64,000 nucleotides of DNA. Source: Deltaproteobacteria bacterium. GTDB lineage: Bacteria; Desulfobacterota; DSM-4660; Desulfatiglandales; HGW-15. Of this stretch, positions 31,793-39,342 are shown in pieces. The position numbers and the translations under genes were made by a program. The stretch is taken from positions 52,483-116,482 of the forward strand of contig JAGVAP010000136.1 in the NCBI GenBank assembly GCA_020060215.1, written 5' to 3'. The notes under the pieces are model-generated. The model was not told the origin of the DNA. It made no database searches and was given only the letters and a program-made list of their open reading frames with translations. Numbering within the stretch: position 1 is the first letter of the stretch; every line of letters begins with the position of its first letter.

Positions 31793-33955
31793 ATGATCAA
31801 GAGATCCCGGAAACTCCGGCTCATGGCGTTCTCGGTCTTCAATGGACGCCCGCTCCCTTCTCCGGCTGCGTTCCTTCTGTCCGCTGCCCTCCTATTGCCT
31901 GCATGTTCCAAGTCCGTGCGCATCATGCCGGAGGATCTGCCGCCTGTTGTCAAGCAATATGTGCACCTAAAGATCTGGGGCGGCCAGGATGGTTTGAAAA
32001 AAACGGGAGTCCACCTGGACAAGGGCGACACCTATTCAATCATTGCTACAGGAAGCATCGACTACTGCTCGAGAGGAGGGTGCGGCTACCGGGATGTGAG
32101 GCCCGAGTATGGATGGCCCCTCATCTTTAGAATCGGGGATTCACCTTACAGCAGTCACAATGGACAAGGAATGGGGATGCAATCCCCTTTTTCCGGAACG
32201 CTTCATATCGGTTACAAGAGCGGGGACCTGTTCCCGGACGGCAACCCGGTGCATCCGGATTTCTACCGCGATGATTCCGGCGCCTTCGAAGTGGATATCA
32301 TTGTCTGGGCAAGGGAAGACTATGAGCAGATCGCGGGATTCCTGCAGTTTCTCTTAGAGAAGGACCCAGAGAACAAGGTCCTTGAACGCGCCATCATGTG
32401 GAACAGGTCGACGGCCAAAATCGTCGTGGCAGCAACGGATGCTGCCAGGGAGATCCAGGAAACGAGGAAGCAACTGGATGAACTGAAACAGCCTGTCTCT
32501 CCGGCAGCAGACCCGGCGGGGGCGGAAGAGGTAGGGCGACCGTTAGCGGCCGAGGCTGAGGTCGAGGCCACCGCGCTCCCACCTGGTGCTAAGGAGACGT
32601 CCAAAGCGGCTACCCCTCCCTTGGCCAAAGAGGAGACGCTTCAGCCCCCCCCTGCGGTCGCGCTTCCTCCAGTCGACAGAAAAGAGGAGAGAATTGCGGA
32701 ACTGGAAGCGAAGCTGGCCAAACTCGCGGAGACCCTTGCCCAACTCGATCAGATGAGGAAACAACTGACGGACGAGCGCGAAAAGACCACCGCGCTCAGT
32801 CAGGAGCTTGAGGAGAAGGAGAAGAGGGAAAAAGAGCTGGTGTCGAAGCTCCAGAAAGGTGGAAAGAGTCCTCCGATCATCGTGATCGCCACGCCCAATG
32901 AAGGCGGCAAGGTGGAGGTCAATGTCATCCGTATCTCGGGCGTCGCCGAGGACGACGAAGGCATCCAAAAGCTGAAGATCTACATCAACAACAAGCCCCT
33001 TCAGAATAGATCCGGCCGCGGTTTGACGATTGCAGCGGCAAAACCGGCAAGGCGTATTGAATTCGATGAGACCGCTCCCCTTGAAAAAGGGGTGAATGAG
33101 ATCAAGCTCATCGCCTTGGATACAGAGGGTCTCTCCGCAGAGAAAACCCTGTTCCTGCACAAGGAAGAGAGCCGCAAGAACGTCTGGGCCGTGGTGATCG
33201 GGATCAATGCCTATCCCCGTGTGCCCCCGCTCAAGTATGCCATCCACGACGCCAAGGCTTTTTATGAATATCTGGTTCAGGAGAACGGCATACCCAGGGA
33301 GAACGTATTGCTTCTCCTCGACAAGGAGGCGAGTCTCTCCCGGTTGCGCAGTGTGCTCGGAACCTATCTGAAGAACAAGGCGGGCAAGGACGACATGGTC
33401 ATCCTCTACTTTGCTGGCCATGGGGCCACGGAAAGGGATGCCATGAGCCCGGATGCGGACGGACTGGAGAAATATCTCCTCCCCTACGATGCCGATCCAA
33501 AGGATCTTTATGCCTCCTCCTTGCCGATGCGGGAGATCTCCCATATCTTCAACCGCATCAGAGCCGAGCGACTTGTCTTCCTGGTGGATTCCTGCTACAG
33601 CGGCGCCAGTGGCGGCAGGACCATCAATCTGTCCGGGATCCGGGCCAACATCTCGGATAGCTTCCTGGACCGTATCGCTGCGGGGAGGGGAACCGTTGTG
33701 ATGACTGCCAGCGCAGCGAACGAGGTGAGCGTGGAAGACGACAGCCTGAGGCACGGTGTGTTCACCTACTTCCTCCTGGAAGGACTAAAGGGCAAGGCGG
33801 ATGCGGATGCGGATGGTGTGATCACGGTGGATGAGATCTACGCCTTCGTCAGTCGGCACGTGACTCAGGCCACGGGCCAGGAACAGCACCCGGTCAAAAA
33901 AGGGGCGGTGGAAGGAAGCCTGATCCTCGGGATCGTTCAAACCAAAGTCCGCTAG
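31793..33955 (+). CDS. Caspase-like lipoprotein
   Basis: A 720-residue protein. Start ATG 31793 follows GGAGGTGG; the open extension to 31658 is rejected. The signal ends in a lipobox (ALLLPAC). A beta-type domain follows, then a Pro/Ala linker, a coiled coil (about residues 300-355) and an Ig-like segment. The C-terminal C14 caspase domain has His543 (YFAGHG) and Cys601 (VDSCYSGA), so the dyad is intact. The final DADADGVITVDEIY is an EF-hand-like calcium loop. It probably acts at the outer membrane; substrate unknown. It is the first host gene beyond the element. Confidence 0.85.
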   Translation: MIKRSRKLRLMAFSVFNGRPLPSPAAFLLSAALLLPACSKSVRIMPEDLPPVVKQYVHLKIWGGQDGLKKTGVHLDKGDTYSIIATGSIDYCSRGGCGYRDVRPEYGWPLIFRIGDSPYSSHNGQGMGMQSPFSGTLHIGYKSGDLFPDGNPVHPDFYRDDSGAFEVDIIVWAREDYEQIAGFLQFLLEKDPENKVLERAIMWNRSTAKIVVAATDAAREIQETRKQLDELKQPVSPAADPAGAEEVGRPLAAEAEVEATALPPGAKETSKAATPPLAKEETLQPPPAVALPPVDRKEERIAELEAKLAKLAETLAQLDQMRKQLTDEREKTTALSQELEEKEKREKELVSKLQKGGKSPPIIVIATPNEGGKVEVNVIRISGVAEDDEGIQKLKIYINNKPLQNRSGRGLTIAAAKPARRIEFDETAPLEKGVNEIKLIALDTEGLSAEKTLFLHKEESRKNVWAVVIGINAYPRVPPLKYAIHDAKAFYEYLVQENGIPRENVLLLLDKEASLSRLRSVLGTYLKNKAGKDDMVILYFAGHGATERDAMSPDADGLEKYLLPYDADPKDLYASSLPMREISHIFNRIRAERLVFLVDSCYSGASGGRTINLSGIRANISDSFLDRIAAGRGTVVMTASAANEVSVEDDSLRHGVFTYFLLEGLKGKADADADGVITVDEIYAFVSRHVTQATGQEQHPVKKGAVEGSLILGIVQTKVR

Positions 33956-33989
33956 CGCGAGCACGCTGTCCAATATCCCTATCCACCTC

Positions 33990-34018
33990 TTGACCATTTA
34001 CATTCTTTTCTATATAAA
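33990..34018 (+). promoter_or_regulatory. Promoter of lipoprotein gene 34061
   Basis: TTGACC (33990-33995), a 17-base spacer and TATAAA (34013-34018) sit about 40 bases before ATG 34061. A good sigma-70-type match. Confidence 0.65.
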
Positions 34019-34060
34019 GACAGGTGTTTAACCGATAACTTGTGAAGGAAGTGAACTGGC

Positions 34061-34486
34061 ATGAGGAAGAACCTCTTCGTACTCATCGTCGTTTCGATGG
34101 CATTGTTCTCCGTGGTTGCCTGCAAGGGGCCGGAATCCTATTCACGATACCCTTTGCTGCACGTCGGCACATGGACCGGGGTGGACAGCACGAACACCAA
34201 AGGGATGGTCACGTTCAGGGAAGACGGGACCGGGACCATGCAATACGGCGGCAACGCCTATGAATTCCGGTACGTGTTCGATTACGGCCGAAGACCCATC
34301 TGGCTCGACCTCATCTACAGCCGAGAGGGCAGGCCGTTCCGCGCCCGTCTGATCGTCAAGTACATCGATGAAAACAGTCTCAAGTGGTACACCCATTTCA
34401 GCGAAGTCAGGCCGGCTTCTTTCCCGGAATCCGACGGCGGGAACGTCATGAAGCTTACTCGCTTGAATTCACTGACGAAGGTATGA
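34061..34486 (+). CDS. Small lipoprotein
   Basis: A 141-residue protein with a signal peptide ending in the lipobox SVVAC (Cys21). The mature part has a lipocalin-like or beta-sandwich rhythm: VGTWTGVDSTNTKGMVTFRE, GTGTMQYGGNAYEFRY, and a closing strand KWYTHFSEVRP. It resembles small stress-tested lipoproteins that report unmet substrate binding, but no family is certain. It has its own promoter. Confidence 0.75.
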   Translation: MRKNLFVLIVVSMALFSVVACKGPESYSRYPLLHVGTWTGVDSTNTKGMVTFREDGTGTMQYGGNAYEFRYVFDYGRRPIWLDLIYSREGRPFRARLIVKYIDENSLKWYTHFSEVRPASFPESDGGNVMKLTRLNSLTKV

Positions 34487-34666
34487 GAGAGAGTTGGAGT
34501 CCCATCCATGCCCCGTTCGCCGGCCCCCTGGACGGACCGTCTTTGTTAAAGGATCCCCTCCATTGAGACGATATACCTGGTGTTGATCCGGCCGCGACTG
34601 AAGGGTCTGGAGCCGAAGGGACCAAGCGGTCTGCATCGGCCTCAAAATGGATCGGGAGTTCTGGTC

Positions 34667-34744
34667 ATGTCGGAAATCATCAAGAGCCTCATCTGGTCTT
34701 TGGGAGTCCTTGTGATCGCCGCCTACCTGTTCATGCTTTCTTGA
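34667..34744 (+). CDS. Tiny single-span membrane peptide
   Basis: A 25-residue reading frame behind GGGAG: a charged start (MSEIIKS) and then one hydrophobic helix (LIWSLGVLVIAAYLFML). It may be a real small membrane protein or chance; the ribosome site and helix favour it. Confidence 0.35.
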   Translation: MSEIIKSLIWSLGVLVIAAYLFMLS

Positions 34745-34779
34745 CTGCCTGAGCGTGAGAACTTTACGGGGTGAAAGCC

Positions 34780-35175
34780 ATGGTCAAGGGTGGATTCGGA
34801 GTCCTGCTGCTCTTTTTTCTTGCGGTCCCACTGCATGGGGGAGCAATGGCTCCCGCCTCCGCCCAGGAGGCGGAAGTCCAGTTGCTTCAGTCCAGGATCC
34901 TGCAGCTCGAACAACGTGTCGAAGAGTTGGAGGCACTCCTTGCCGAGACTCAAGGGGTGAAAAAGGGTCCAGAGGGTGAGCAGACGGGCTGGCAGAACAA
35001 GAAGAACTGGCGAAAGCTGTCCCACGGGATGCGTGACGAGGAGGTCAGGGGGATCCTGGGAAACCCGAGCAAGGTGATCCGGGGGGTCAGGACCCTCTGG
35101 TATTACCCCAACATCTACTGCGGCCATCTCACCTTTGACGAGAGGGGGCAGCTGATCGGCTGGAACGAGCCCTGA
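34780..35175 (+). CDS. Secreted protein with BamE/SmpA-like C terminus
   Basis: A 131-residue protein. ATG 34780 is chosen because GGGGTG lies six bases upstream; GTG 34771 is possible. A signal peptide (LLLFFLAVPL) is cleaved near ASA-QE. Then a coiled coil (LLQSRILQLEQRVEELEALL) and a C-terminal NWRKLSHGMRDEEVRGILG with WYYPNIYCGHLTFDERGQL, the BamE/SmpA pattern of two helices and a three-stranded sheet. It probably acts in the periplasm. Confidence 0.7.
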   Translation: MVKGGFGVLLLFFLAVPLHGGAMAPASAQEAEVQLLQSRILQLEQRVEELEALLAETQGVKKGPEGEQTGWQNKKNWRKLSHGMRDEEVRGILGNPSKVIRGVRTLWYYPNIYCGHLTFDERGQLIGWNEP

Positions 35176-35187
35176 GGGATTCCGGGG

Positions 35188-35328
35188 CTAGCCTTTCTCG
35201 CCTGCGGCGCTCTCCTTGAGCGTTTTCATGTTCTCGCGGATCCTCTTTTGATCCGCCTTACGGTTGGCCTTGTTCGGCTTGTCTTTCCTAGCCCTGATGA
35301 GGCTGAGCTTCTTGGTTGCTGACGGCAT
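35188..35328 (-). CDS. Very small basic protein
   Basis: A 46-residue reading frame with AAAGGAG eight bases before ATG 35328. Composition is dominated by Lys/Arg (KKLSLIRARKDKPNKANRK, then QKRIRENMKTLKE). The ribosome site, the stop just beyond the helical end and the compact basic make-up argue that it is expressed. It may bind nucleic acid or ribosomes. It sits 5 bases after the stop of the methyltransferase gene, so it may be co-transcribed with it. Confidence 0.6.
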   Translation of the reverse strand: MPSATKKLSLIRARKDKPNKANRKADQKRIRENMKTLKESAAGEKG

Positions 35329-35333
35329 GTGGA

Positions 35334-36191
35334 TCAACTCCTTTCTCTGAAAATGCGGCAGCCGTGAACGGCTGAACCTTTGTTTTTAGCGTCTGAACAA
35401 CGGTCTGTCAACAGTTCATCCGCCGTCCGGGATTCCTCGAATCCCCTGCGCCACAGGTAAAGCGCAATCCCCGCAGCGAGGGACGCGTTGAGCGACTCCA
35501 CCCCGGGCTGCATCGGGATGGAGAGGGTGGCCGTGCGCTTCAACCCGCCGGGCACCCCCGGCCCCTCGACCCCGGGCAGGAGCCCGAAGGACTGCGGGAA
35601 CCTGAATCGGCCCGCATCCTCCCCTTCAGGAGAGAGCGCAATCAGTGGGGCCTTGATCCTCCGAAGCCCCCGGATGGGCGGCCCTTCGAAAATGGGCACC
35701 CTGAAAAGGGTGCTCCCGGCCACCCTGGTCGCCTTGTGGTGGAACGGGTGCGCGGCCTCCTTCAACAGCACCACCCTCGAGACGCCGAAAGCTGCAGCGG
35801 AGCGGATCACGGAACCCACATTGACCGGGTCCTGAAACGGCACAAACAGGGTGCATCCCTCCGGCCACTCCACAGGGTCCCAGGCCGGGAACTGACCTGC
35901 GCGAACCAGGAGGATCGGCTGGTCGGTGCCGTAGATATCGATGTTCCTGAAGAGCTGGGACGCAAGGTGATATCTCCGAATGTGATCGGGGAGAATCCAG
36001 TCAAATACATCCTGGTCCCTGCGGAGGATCAGTCCCACACAGCGATCCGGAAAGTCCCTCAGGATCTCTTTTACCTGCTTCGGTCCGGAGAGAAGCGTGA
36101 GCCCGTGTTTTCTGATCCCCTGCCCGCGCAGGAGAGACTGGAACATCCGATAGGTCCGGTTCTCTCCACTTAGGATTTCCTGCGCCTTCAT
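35334..36191 (-). CDS. SpoU/TrmH-family RNA methyltransferase
   Basis: A 285-residue protein. The C-terminal SPOUT knot motifs are visible: VPFQDPVNVGSVIRSAAAFG (motif 1), STLFRVPIFEG (motif 2 region) and SIPMQPGVESLNASLAAGIA (motif 3, trefoil-knot SAM site). This fold 2'-O-methylates or otherwise methylates rRNA or tRNA; the substrate cannot be told from sequence. The N terminus is less conserved. Start at ATG 36191. Confidence 0.85.
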   Translation of the reverse strand: MKAQEILSGENRTYRMFQSLLRGQGIRKHGLTLLSGPKQVKEILRDFPDRCVGLILRRDQDVFDWILPDHIRRYHLASQLFRNIDIYGTDQPILLVRAGQFPAWDPVEWPEGCTLFVPFQDPVNVGSVIRSAAAFGVSRVVLLKEAAHPFHHKATRVAGSTLFRVPIFEGPPIRGLRRIKAPLIALSPEGEDAGRFRFPQSFGLLPGVEGPGVPGGLKRTATLSIPMQPGVESLNASLAAGIALYLWRRGFEESRTADELLTDRCSDAKNKGSAVHGCRIFRERS

Positions 36192-36279
36192 GTCAGATCT
36201 CTCTGTGAATTGACATTGCAGAGCGTGAAGGAAGGAAAGGGGACGGGATCCCAGGGCGGATCAGCAACGGGCGGAACAA

Positions 36280-36396
36280 CTACGACCGGGCGCTTTCCGC
36301 CCGCTTCTCCCTGGCCCTTTGCTTCAGCGCCTTCTCTCTTCGACGGCGTTTGCGCTCGATTTCGCGATGTCTCTCTATCTTCTTGTGTTTTGACAT
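36280..36396 (-). CDS. Very small Arg/Lys-rich protein
   Basis: A 38-residue frame from ATG 36396, seven bases after AGGGAG. Almost the whole product is basic helix (KKIERHREIERKRRRREKA, then QRAREKRAE). It resembles the 46-residue neighbour in size and charge. A longer ORF start at 36543 is rejected as lacking a ribosome site. Confidence 0.5.
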   Translation of the reverse strand: MSKHKKIERHREIERKRRRREKALKQRAREKRAESARS

Positions 36397-36558
36397 AGTC
36401 AATCTCCCTGCATATTCATACCTGTAATCGTTCAAGAAATCAAAAGGTTTTTCGTCCCCTGTTCTCCTGGCTGAGGAGTTCAGACCCGATGACCTGCCTC
36501 CGCCAAGGCTTCGGGAAGGCATCTCTCCCGGTTCCTTCTCCATGCGCTATGCCCTTTG

Positions 36559-37386
36559 TCAACTCCCCCCCACCGCCATCTTCCTGCTCTTCAGCCATTC
36601 CACGCCGAGGGAGAGGAAAAAGGTGACCCCCGCCACCATGATGATGGTCGCCCCCGAGGTGAGGTCGAACCGGTAGGAGAGCCAGAGGCCCGTGGTCGTA
36701 AAGAAAGCGCCCAGAAAGGACGAGAAGACCATCATGTTCCCCAGGGACGTGGTGTACTTCTCTGCAATGTAAGGAGGGATCGTGAGGAGCGCGATCACGA
36801 GGATAAGCCCGACCACCCTGATGGTCATGACAATGGCCAGGGAGATCATCACGAGAAGCAGCAGGTAGAGCCCTCGGACAGGGATCCCGACGATGAACGA
36901 GAATTCTTCATCATAGGACATGGCCAGGAACTCCTTGTAAAAGAACGCGACCGTGGTCACGATCACCAGGGCGAGGGCCGCCATGGTCCAGATATCGGAA
37001 ACCGGGACGGACAGGATACTGCCGAAGAGATAGCTCATCAGGTCCACCGCGTACCCCGGGGTGAGATCGATGAAGATAATCCCCAGGGCCATGCCTATGG
37101 CCCACATCACGCCGATAATGGTATCCGCCCTCTCCCTGCTCTTGAGGCTGGCGACTCCCATGATCAGCGAGGTCACCACCGAAAAAGCGGCCGCCCCCAG
37201 GGACGGAGGGAGGCCGAAAAAGAAGGCCAGTCCGATTCCGCCGTACGCAGCATGGGCAATGCCCCCGGAGATGAACACGATCCTGTTCACCACCACCAGT
37301 GTTCCAAGGACCCCGCAGAGGACACTCACGAGAATCCCGGCGATCACCGCATTCCGCATGAACTCAAAGTTCAGGGCGTCCCACAT
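36559..37386 (-). CDS. znuB: ABC-3 metal transporter permease
   Basis: A 275-residue integral membrane protein of the ZnuB/MntB family: about eight hydrophobic helices, with VNRIVFISGGIAHAAYGGIG near the start and VVGLILVIALLTIPPYIAEK near the end, the typical zinc/manganese channel segments. It starts directly at the stop of the ATPase gene. No solute-binding protein gene (ZnuA) occurs in the window. Metal specificity is not determinable. Confidence 0.88.
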   Translation of the reverse strand: MWDALNFEFMRNAVIAGILVSVLCGVLGTLVVVNRIVFISGGIAHAAYGGIGLAFFFGLPPSLGAAAFSVVTSLIMGVASLKSRERADTIIGVMWAIGMALGIIFIDLTPGYAVDLMSYLFGSILSVPVSDIWTMAALALVIVTTVAFFYKEFLAMSYDEEFSFIVGIPVRGLYLLLLVMISLAIVMTIRVVGLILVIALLTIPPYIAEKYTTSLGNMMVFSSFLGAFFTTTGLWLSYRFDLTSGATIIMVAGVTFFLSLGVEWLKSRKMAVGGS

Positions 37387-38226
37387 CTATTCCTCGTGCC
37401 GGTGGGTTGCAAGGACCCTGTGCGGTAGGCCGTGGGCGATCAGGTCCACAGGGCATTGGTAGGCCATGTCCACCATCTCCTTGGTGATCTGTCCGCCTTC
37501 GTGGAAGATGAGATGCCTGTTCACGCAGGCGATGGACTTCATGTAACTGGAGACGACGCCGACATCGTGGGTGATGACGACGATGGTCACATCCTTGTTC
37601 AGATCCTTGAGCAGGCTGTAGAGATCCACCTGAAATTCGGGGTCCACGCTCGCGGTAGGCTCGTCCAGGAAGAGGATTTCCGGGTCCGTGACCAATGCCC
37701 TGGCCACAAAGACCCTCTGCCGCTGGCCCCCTGAGAGGTGGCCTATGGGACGGTAGCGGTAATCCCACATGCCCACCTTTTCCAGGGCGGCCCGCACCCT
37801 TTCGTGGTCCTCCCGGCTGTACCTCCTGCCGATCCGCGACCAGGCCAGCCGCCCCATCAGAGCCACATCCAGGACCGAGATGGGAAAGCGCGTGGAGAAA
37901 TCCGTGTTCTGCGGCACGTACCCGACCCTTTGCCTGGCAGAGTTGGGTTCGTCTCCCAGGATGAGGATCTTCCCCCTGTCCGGCTTCAGGATCCCGAGCA
38001 GGAGCTTCAGGAAGGTGGTCTTGCCTCCGCCGTTGGGGCCGATGAGACCGAGGAATTCCCCTCTCTTGAGCGCGAGGCTCACATCCCTGAGGACCTCCAC
38101 CCCTTGATAGGAGAACCAGAGATGCTCCACCTGGATGGCGTATTCGGCCATGTTCGTAGTCGGTTGCTCGTGGCCGGCGGTGAATGGTACGGGGTCCGTC
38201 GCCGTTTCACTCTTGTTTGTCTTCAT
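37387..38226 (-). CDS. znuC: ABC transporter ATPase, zinc/manganese type
   Basis: About 279 residues. Walker A GPNGGGKTTFLKLLLG, signature GHLSGGQRQRVFVARAL, Walker B EILFLDEPTASVD and the H-loop in VVITHDVGVVSSY are all present. N-terminal start is uncertain: ATG 38226 (MKTNKSE) or 38151 (MAEYAIQ) both lack a strong ribosome site. It pairs with the permease gene directly downstream. Confidence 0.85.
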   Translation of the reverse strand: MKTNKSETATDPVPFTAGHEQPTTNMAEYAIQVEHLWFSYQGVEVLRDVSLALKRGEFLGLIGPNGGGKTTFLKLLLGILKPDRGKILILGDEPNSARQRVGYVPQNTDFSTRFPISVLDVALMGRLAWSRIGRRYSREDHERVRAALEKVGMWDYRYRPIGHLSGGQRQRVFVARALVTDPEILFLDEPTASVDPEFQVDLYSLLKDLNKDVTIVVITHDVGVVSSYMKSIACVNRHLIFHEGGQITKEMVDMAYQCPVDLIAHGLPHRVLATHRHEE

Positions 38227-38496
38227 GTTGTCCGCAGGCGTCGCGGCCTGCCCTCCGTAGCCTCCGTGAAACACCGCACGGGATCTTGGGATCGGCGAAG
38301 GAGGATCGTCCCCCGGTCCTCTTGTTCTGCAAGATCGCAAGCAGGAGCTTGCTCCAGAAGAGAAGACCGCAGGAAGTCTCCTCAGCCCACTGACCTCTTG
38401 TATGAAACTTCGTCAAGCTGGAGGTTTCAGGTTCCAGTGTTCAGGTGTCAGGAAATCGATGGACGACCGGGCTGACACCCGAAACCCGACACTGCC

Positions 38497-39342
38497 CTAT
38501 CCGCTCTGATGCAGCTCCAGGCTGATATCCATCGCCCTGGGCGAATGGGTCAGGGCCCCGACCGAGATCAGATCCACACCCGTGGCGGCGATCTCGGCGA
38601 CGTTCCCGAGATGGACCCCTCCCGAGGCCTCCAGGAGCACCCTGCCGGCGCTCAGCTCCACCGCCTGTTTCATCACCCCGGGTGCCATATTGTCGAGCAG
38701 GACGGCATCGGCCCCCGCCGCGACGGCCTCCTTGAGCCCCGACAGATCCTCCACCTCCACCTCCACCCTCAGGGTGTGGGGACCGTTCCTTCTTGCGCGG
38801 GTCAGCGCCTCGCTGATCGAGCCTGCCGCGGCAATGTGGTTGTCCTTGATGAGGATCCCGTCATGGAGACCGAAGCGATGGTTGAACCCGCCGCCCATGC
38901 GGACGGCATACTTGTCGAACGGCCTGAGGCCGGGGGCGGTCTTCCGCGTGTCCACGATCCGGGTCCTCCCTCCTTCGCATGCCTCGACGAACTTCTTCGT
39001 GAGCGAGGCGATGCCGCACATGCGCTGGAGAAAGTTCAAGGCCGTACGCTCTCCCGTGAGGATGACGGAGGCGGGTCCGGACAGGCGGCAGAGCTCGCTT
39101 CCCGCCTGCGCCGTATCCCCATCCCGGAGGGAGTAGACGAACCTCATGTCCGCGGAGAGGATCTCGAAGACCCGGGTGAACACCCTGATTCCGGCCACCA
39201 CCAGCTCTTCCTTCGCGACCACCGAAGCATTACCCCTGCGCCCGGGCTCCACGATCAAATCCGTGGTCAGATCCCCTGCGCCGATATCCTCTTCCAGCGC
39301 AGCCCGGATGATGCGATCCTGGAGCAACACGCTCTCAGTCAT
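38497..39342 (-). CDS. nadC: Nicotinate-nucleotide pyrophosphorylase
   Basis: A 281-residue quinolinate phosphoribosyltransferase of the NAD de novo pathway. Recognisable elements are EEDIGAGDLTTDLIVEP, the RMCGIASLTKKFVEAC helix, the RIVDTRKTAPGLRPFDKYAV active-site arginine/lysine region, and LLDNMAPGVMKQAVEL. It overlaps the valS stop by 8 bases. The pairing nadC-valS is a tight, unusual operon of unrelated pathways. Confidence 0.93.
   Translation of the reverse strand: MTESVLLQDRIIRAALEEDIGAGDLTTDLIVEPGRRGNASVVAKEELVVAGIRVFTRVFEILSADMRFVYSLRDGDTAQAGSELCRLSGPASVILTGERTALNFLQRMCGIASLTKKFVEACEGGRTRIVDTRKTAPGLRPFDKYAVRMGGGFNHRFGLHDGILIKDNHIAAAGSISEALTRARRNGPHTLRVEVEVEDLSGLKEAVAAGADAVLLDNMAPGVMKQAVELSAGRVLLEASGGVHLGNVAEIAATGVDLISVGALTHSPRAMDISLELHQSG

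Noticed and set aside
36556..37428. 290-codon plus-strand frame
   Set aside because: Antisense to the znuB gene; composition (His/Asp/Arg-rich) is not protein-like.
38444..38479. GGTGTCAG/CTGACACC as a terminator
   Set aside because: Perfect arms but a 20-base loop and no T-run on either strand.
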